NCBI RefSeq assembly: GCF_039912695.1
Contig: NZ_JBDSPJ010000015.1
Coordinates: forward strand, 1 to 39,654
Source: Pseudolysinimonas_A sp039912695
GTDB lineage: Bacteria > Actinomycetota > Actinomycetes > Actinomycetales > Microbacteriaceae
DNA: 39,654 bases
Reading direction: 5' to 3'
Below the pieces are notes generated by a model. It saw nothing but the letters and a program-made list of their open reading frames with translations, had not been told where the DNA came from and made no database searches. Position 1 is the first letter of the stretch. Each line of letters starts with the position of its first letter. Below, piece by piece: positions 36,381-39,654 of the stretch. Both the position numbers and the translations under genes were made by a program.

Positions 36381-38498
36381 GTGGCACAGGACGTGCTCAC
36401 CGACCTCACGAAGGTCCGCAACTTCGGCATCATGGCTCACATCGATGCTGGCAAGACCACGACGACCGAGCGCATTTTGTTCTACACGGGCATCACGCAC
36501 AAGATCGGCGAGGTGCACGACGGCGCCGCGACGATGGACTGGATGGCGCAGGAGCAGGAGCGCGGCATCACGATCACGTCCGCCGCGACGACCTGCTTCT
36601 GGAACGGCATCCAGCTCAACATCATCGACACCCCCGGGCACGTCGACTTCACCGTCGAGGTGGAGCGCAACCTCCGCGTCCTCGACGGTGCGGTCGCGGT
36701 GTTCGACGGCAAGGAGGGCGTCGAGCCCCAGTCCGAGACGGTGTGGCGTCAGGCCGACAAGTACGACGTGCCGCGCATCTGTTTCGTCAACAAGATGGAC
36801 AAGCTCGGCGCCGACTTCTACTACACGGTCGACACGATCATCAAGCGCCTCGGAGCCAAGCCGCTCGTCATCCAGCTGCCGATCGGTTTCGAGAACAGCT
36901 TCGAGGGTGTCGTCGACCTGGTCGAGATGCGCGCGCTGACCTGGCGCGGTGACTCGAAGGGTGACGTCGAGTTGGGCGCGAAGTACGCCATCGAAGAGAT
37001 TCCCGCCGACCTCGTCGAGAAGGCCAACGAGTACCGGGCGATCCTCATCGAGACCGTCGCCGAAGCCGACGACACGCTCCTTGAGCGCTTCCTCGAAGGC
37101 GACACCGATTTCAGCGTCGCCGAGATCAAGGCTGCGATTCGCAAGCTGACCATCTCGAGCTCGCTCTACCCGGTGCTCTGCGGTTCGGCGTTCAAGAACC
37201 GCGGCGTGCAGCCGATGCTGGACGCCGTCGTCGACTACCTCCCGTCGCCGATCGACATGCCGGCCGTTGAGGGTCACGACGTGCGCGACGAAGAGAAGAT
37301 CATCGAGCGGCACGCCGACTCGAACGAGCCCTTTGCGGCACTCGCGTTCAAGATCATGACCCACCCGTTCTTCGGGCGCTTGACCTACATCCGCGTCTAC
37401 TCGGGCAAGCTCGAGTCCGGCGCGCAGGTCATCAACTCGACCAAGGGCAAGAAGGAGCGCATCGGAAAGATCTTCCAGATGCACGCCAACAAAGAGAACC
37501 CGGTCGATGGCGTCACCGCCGGTCACATCTACGCAGTCATCGGCCTGAAGGACACCACAACCGGTGACACCCTCTCTGACCCGAACAACCAGGTCGTCCT
37601 CGAGTCGATGACGTTCCCTGAGCCCGTCATCGAGGTCGCAATCGAGCCGAAGACCAAAGCCGACCAGGAGAAGCTGGGTGTCGCCATCCAGAAGCTCGCC
37701 GAAGAAGACCCGACCTTCCGCACCGAGCAGAACCAAGAGACCGGCCAGACCATCATCAAGGGGATGGGCGAGTTGCACCTCGACATCCTGGTCGACCGGA
37801 TGAAGCGCGAGTTCAACGTCGAAGCCAACGTCGGTAAGCCCCAGGTGGCCTATCGCGAGACGCTGCGTCGCAAGGTCGAGAAGTACGACTACACCCACAA
37901 GAAGCAGACCGGTGGTTCGGGTCAGTTCGCGAAGGTGCAGATCACGATCGAGCCGCTCGAAGTCACTCCGGAGACGTCGTACGAGTTCGTGAACGCCAGC
38001 ACCGGTGGTCGCGTGCCGCGCGAGTACATCAGCTCGATCGACCACGGCATCCAAGACGCCATGCAGGTCGGCGTGCTCGCCGGCTACCCGACGGTTGGCG
38101 TCAAGGCGACGCTGACCGACGGTGCGTCGCACGACGTCGACTCGTCTGAAATGGCGTTCAAGATCGCCGGATCAATGGCGTACAAAGAGGCCGCACGTAA
38201 GGCCGACCCCGTTCTGCTCGAGCCGCTCATGGCCGTCGAGGTCCGTACGCCCGAGGAGTACATGGGCGACGTCATCGGTGACCTGAATTCGCGTCGTGGG
38301 CAGATTCAGGCGATGGAGGACGCCACCGGCGTCAAGGTCGTCACAGCGAAGGTCCCGTTGTCCGAGATGTTCGGCTACGTCGGTGACCTGCGCTCGAAGA
38401 CCTCGGGTCGCGCCGTCTACTCGATGAAGTTCGATAGCTACTCCGAGGTCCCGAAGAACGTGGCCGACGAGATCGTCCAGAAGGCTAAGGGAGACTGA
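36381..38498 (+). CDS. fusA: Elongation factor G
   Basis: A 705-residue EF-G, the GTPase that drives ribosomal translocation. It starts at GTG 36381 after GTAAGGAA. G motifs: AHIDAGKTTTTERIL (19-33), switch II DTPGHVDF, and NKMD. Domains II-V follow, with GGSGQFAKVQITIEP and the domain IV region RVPREYISSIDHGIQDAM intact. The C-terminus is SYSEVPKNVADEIVQKAKGD. Length and architecture are normal, and this is the single str-operon copy in the window. The stop codon lies within the stem of a 13-bp hairpin. Confidence 0.99.
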   Translation: MAQDVLTDLTKVRNFGIMAHIDAGKTTTTERILFYTGITHKIGEVHDGAATMDWMAQEQERGITITSAATTCFWNGIQLNIIDTPGHVDFTVEVERNLRVLDGAVAVFDGKEGVEPQSETVWRQADKYDVPRICFVNKMDKLGADFYYTVDTIIKRLGAKPLVIQLPIGFENSFEGVVDLVEMRALTWRGDSKGDVELGAKYAIEEIPADLVEKANEYRAILIETVAEADDTLLERFLEGDTDFSVAEIKAAIRKLTISSSLYPVLCGSAFKNRGVQPMLDAVVDYLPSPIDMPAVEGHDVRDEEKIIERHADSNEPFAALAFKIMTHPFFGRLTYIRVYSGKLESGAQVINSTKGKKERIGKIFQMHANKENPVDGVTAGHIYAVIGLKDTTTGDTLSDPNNQVVLESMTFPEPVIEVAIEPKTKADQEKLGVAIQKLAEEDPTFRTEQNQETGQTIIKGMGELHLDILVDRMKREFNVEANVGKPQVAYRETLRRKVEKYDYTHKKQTGGSGQFAKVQITIEPLEVTPETSYEFVNASTGGRVPREYISSIDHGIQDAMQVGVLAGYPTVGVKATLTDGASHDVDSSEMAFKIAGSMAYKEAARKADPVLLEPLMAVEVRTPEEYMGDVIGDLNSRRGQIQAMEDATGVKVVTAKVPLSEMFGYVGDLRSKTSGRAVYSMKFDSYSEVPKNVADEIVQKAKGD

Positions 38499-38519
38499 GC
38501 GCCGATGCGCTCAGTCTCC
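38490..38519 (+). terminator. Hairpin spanning the fusA stop codon
   Basis: A perfect 13-bp stem (GGAGACTGAGCGC at 38490-38502 pairing with 38507-38519) and a CGAT loop contain the fusA TGA (38496-38498) in the 5' arm. Translating ribosomes would unfold it up to the stop. No T-run follows. Confidence 0.65.
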
Positions 38520-38544
38520 GGGCAGCCGCGTAGCGGCTACCCGG
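38518..38544 (+). terminator. Second hairpin between fusA and tuf
   Basis: An 11-bp stem with one C-A mismatch (CCGGGcAGCCGC pairing with GCGGCTaCCCGG), loop GTA. It shares two bases with the preceding hairpin, so the two just compete at their junction. Together they probably reduce readthrough into tuf, which has its own candidate promoter downstream. Confidence 0.55.
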
Positions 38545-38570
38545 CGCCGGAACCCAACCATCCAATCCCG

Positions 38571-38576
38571 TAAGAT
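38571..38576 (+). promoter_or_regulatory. Possible -10 of a separate tuf promoter
   Basis: TAAGAT fits TAnnnT and would start transcription near 38583, giving a leader of about 30 nt. The -35 position (CGGAAC) is poor. Extra transcription of tuf relative to fusA is common in bacteria, which supports but does not prove the call. Confidence 0.35.
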
Positions 38577-38592
38577 AAGCAACCGTAAAACC

Positions 38593-38606
38593 GTCCTGAG
38601 GAGGAC
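38593..38606 (+). promoter_or_regulatory. tuf ribosome binding site within a small hairpin
   Basis: GGAGG at 38600-38604 is 7 nt before the tuf GTG and decides that start. The same bases form the loop and 3' arm of a 5-bp stem (GTCCT at 38593-38597, AGGAC at 38602-38606). The stem is weak and may only tune access. Confidence 0.5.
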
Positions 38607-38611
38607 CCAAA

Positions 38612-39654
38612 GTGGCTAAGGCCAAGTTCGAGCGGACCAAGCCGCACGTCAACATCGGAACCATCGGTCACGTCGACCACGGCAAGACCACGCTCACCGC
38701 GGCGATCTCGAAGGTGCTTGCCGACAAGTACCCCTCGTCCGTCAACGTCGTGCGTGACTTCGCGTCGATCGACTCGGCACCCGAGGAGCGTCAGCGCGGC
38801 ATCACGATCAACATCTCGCACGTCGAGTACGAGACGCCGAAGCGCCACTACGCGCACGTCGACGCCCCCGGCCACGCGGACTACATCAAGAACATGATCA
38901 CCGGTGCCGCCCAGATGGATGGCGCGATCCTGGTGGTTGCGGCGACCGACGGCCCGATGGCTCAGACCCGCGAGCACGTTCTGCTCGCCAAGCAGGTCGG
39001 CGTGCCGTACCTGCTGGTTGCGCTGAACAAGTCCGACATGGTTGACGACGAAGAGATCCTTGAGCTCGTCGAGCTCGAGGTTCGCGAGCTGCTCAGCAGC
39101 CAGGGCTTCGATGGCGACAACGTTCCGGTCGTGCGTGTCTCGGGCCTCAAGGCTCTCGAGGGCGACGCGAAGTGGACCGAGACCGTTCTCGAGCTCATGG
39201 ATGCCGTTGACAACAACGTCCCCGACCCGATCCGCGACAAGGACAAGCCGTTCCTGATGCCGATCGAGGACGTCATCACGATCACCGGTCGTGGAACCGT
39301 CGTCACGGGCCGCGCCGAGCGTGGCACCCTGGGTATCAACTCCGAGGTCGAGATCGTCGGCATCCGCCCGACGCAGAAGACCACGGTCACGGGTATCGAG
39401 ATGTTCCACAAGCAGCTCGACGAGGCCTGGGCCGGCGAGAACTGTGGACTCCTGCTCCGCGGCACCAAGCGCGAAGATGTCGAGCGCGGCCAGGTTGTCG
39501 TCAAGCCGGGTTCGGTCACGCCGCACACCCAGTTCGAGGGCACCGCGTACATCCTGTCGAAGGATGAGGGTGGGCGTCACAACCCGTTCTACGCGAACTA
39601 CCGCCCGCAGTTCTACTTCCGCACCACCGACGTCACCGGCGTCATCACGCTGCC
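38612..39654 (+). CDS. tuf: Elongation factor Tu, 3'-truncated by window edge
   Basis: The first 347 codons of EF-Tu (usually about 397), the GTPase that delivers aminoacyl-tRNA to the ribosome. It starts at GTG 38612 (AKAKFERTKPHVNIGTIGH follows) after GAGGAGG. G motifs: GHVDHGKTT (19-27), RQRGITIN switch I, DAPGHADY switch II and NKSD. Domain II (ITGRGTVVTGRAERG) and most of domain III are present. The frame stays open to the last base, ending in DVTGVITLP, so the C-terminal 50 or so residues lie beyond the window. No frameshift is seen. Confidence 0.98.
   Translation, partial: MAKAKFERTKPHVNIGTIGHVDHGKTTLTAAISKVLADKYPSSVNVVRDFASIDSAPEERQRGITINISHVEYETPKRHYAHVDAPGHADYIKNMITGAAQMDGAILVVAATDGPMAQTREHVLLAKQVGVPYLLVALNKSDMVDDEEILELVELEVRELLSSQGFDGDNVPVVRVSGLKALEGDAKWTETVLELMDAVDNNVPDPIRDKDKPFLMPIEDVITITGRGTVVTGRAERGTLGINSEVEIVGIRPTQKTTVTGIEMFHKQLDEAWAGENCGLLLRGTKREDVERGQVVVKPGSVTPHTQFEGTAYILSKDEGGRHNPFYANYRPQFYFRTTDVTGVITL

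Noticed and set aside
36246..38132. Long minus-strand frame opposite fusA
   Set aside because: Same reason: mirror of fusA codon bias, no recognisable domain, no promoter or ribosome binding site.
38537..39580. Minus-strand frame opposite tuf
   Set aside because: The plus strand encodes unmistakable EF-Tu across the whole stretch; the antisense frame has no motif.

Overview
The window looks like chromosomal DNA of a high-GC Gram-positive actinobacterium, probably a member of Microbacteriaceae or a close relative. The reasons are strong GC bias at third codon positions, many GTG (and one TTG) starts, actinobacterial-type RpoB/RpoC, TAnnnT promoters placed 7 nt before an ATG (leaderless genes), and a type IV pilus set without any secretin. 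The family assignment is inference; I cannot name a genus.

Layout. (1) 1-6406: the 3' part of rpoB, complete rpoC, then a strong hairpin terminator. (2) 6445-21649: a phosphosignalling and cell-envelope cluster, all on +. It holds an FHA protein, a membrane Ser/Thr kinase, a 2001-residue Ig/cadherin-like/Fn3 surface protein, a MoxR AAA ATPase, a DUF58 protein, a transglutaminase-fold membrane protein lacking the catalytic Cys and His, a DUF5684-polyproline-FHA protein and a PP2C phosphatase. Most joins are ATGA/GTGA overlaps. Gene content and order resemble the PFNA cluster described in bifidobacteria (kinase, fn3, AAA-ATPase, duf58, tgm, prpC, fha). (3) 21660-23500: three small genes for membrane proteins of unknown function. 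The first carries seven copies of a T-V-V-V-x-R motif that also occurs once just before the FHA domain of the polyproline protein. (4) 23592-35190: a complete monoderm type IV pilus locus: pilB, pilT, pilC, two near-identical major pilins, three minor prepilins (one very large with a predicted beta-helix), prepilin peptidase, pilM, pilN, pilO. (5) 35203-39654: the str operon, rpsL-rpsG-fusA-tuf, with tuf cut by the window end. It starts with a promoter embedded in a 16-bp perfect dyad.

How it fits together. Housekeeping transcription and translation genes flank about 29 kb of envelope genes. I infer that the kinase and PP2C set the phosphorylation state of Thr residues read by two FHA proteins. 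MoxR/DUF58/transglutaminase-fold proteins probably form a chaperone-like envelope assembly module with the giant surface protein. The pilus locus encodes an extension motor (PilB), a retraction motor (PilT), a platform (PilC), an alignment complex (PilMNO), processing (PilD) and fibre subunits, so twitching, adhesion or DNA uptake are all possible.

There is no gene-free stretch over 300 bp. The longest gaps are 35191-35416, 28146-28303, 36259-36380, 38499-38611 and 6360-6457; each holds a hairpin and/or promoter described below. I saw no tRNA, rRNA, CRISPR array, transposase or integrase.
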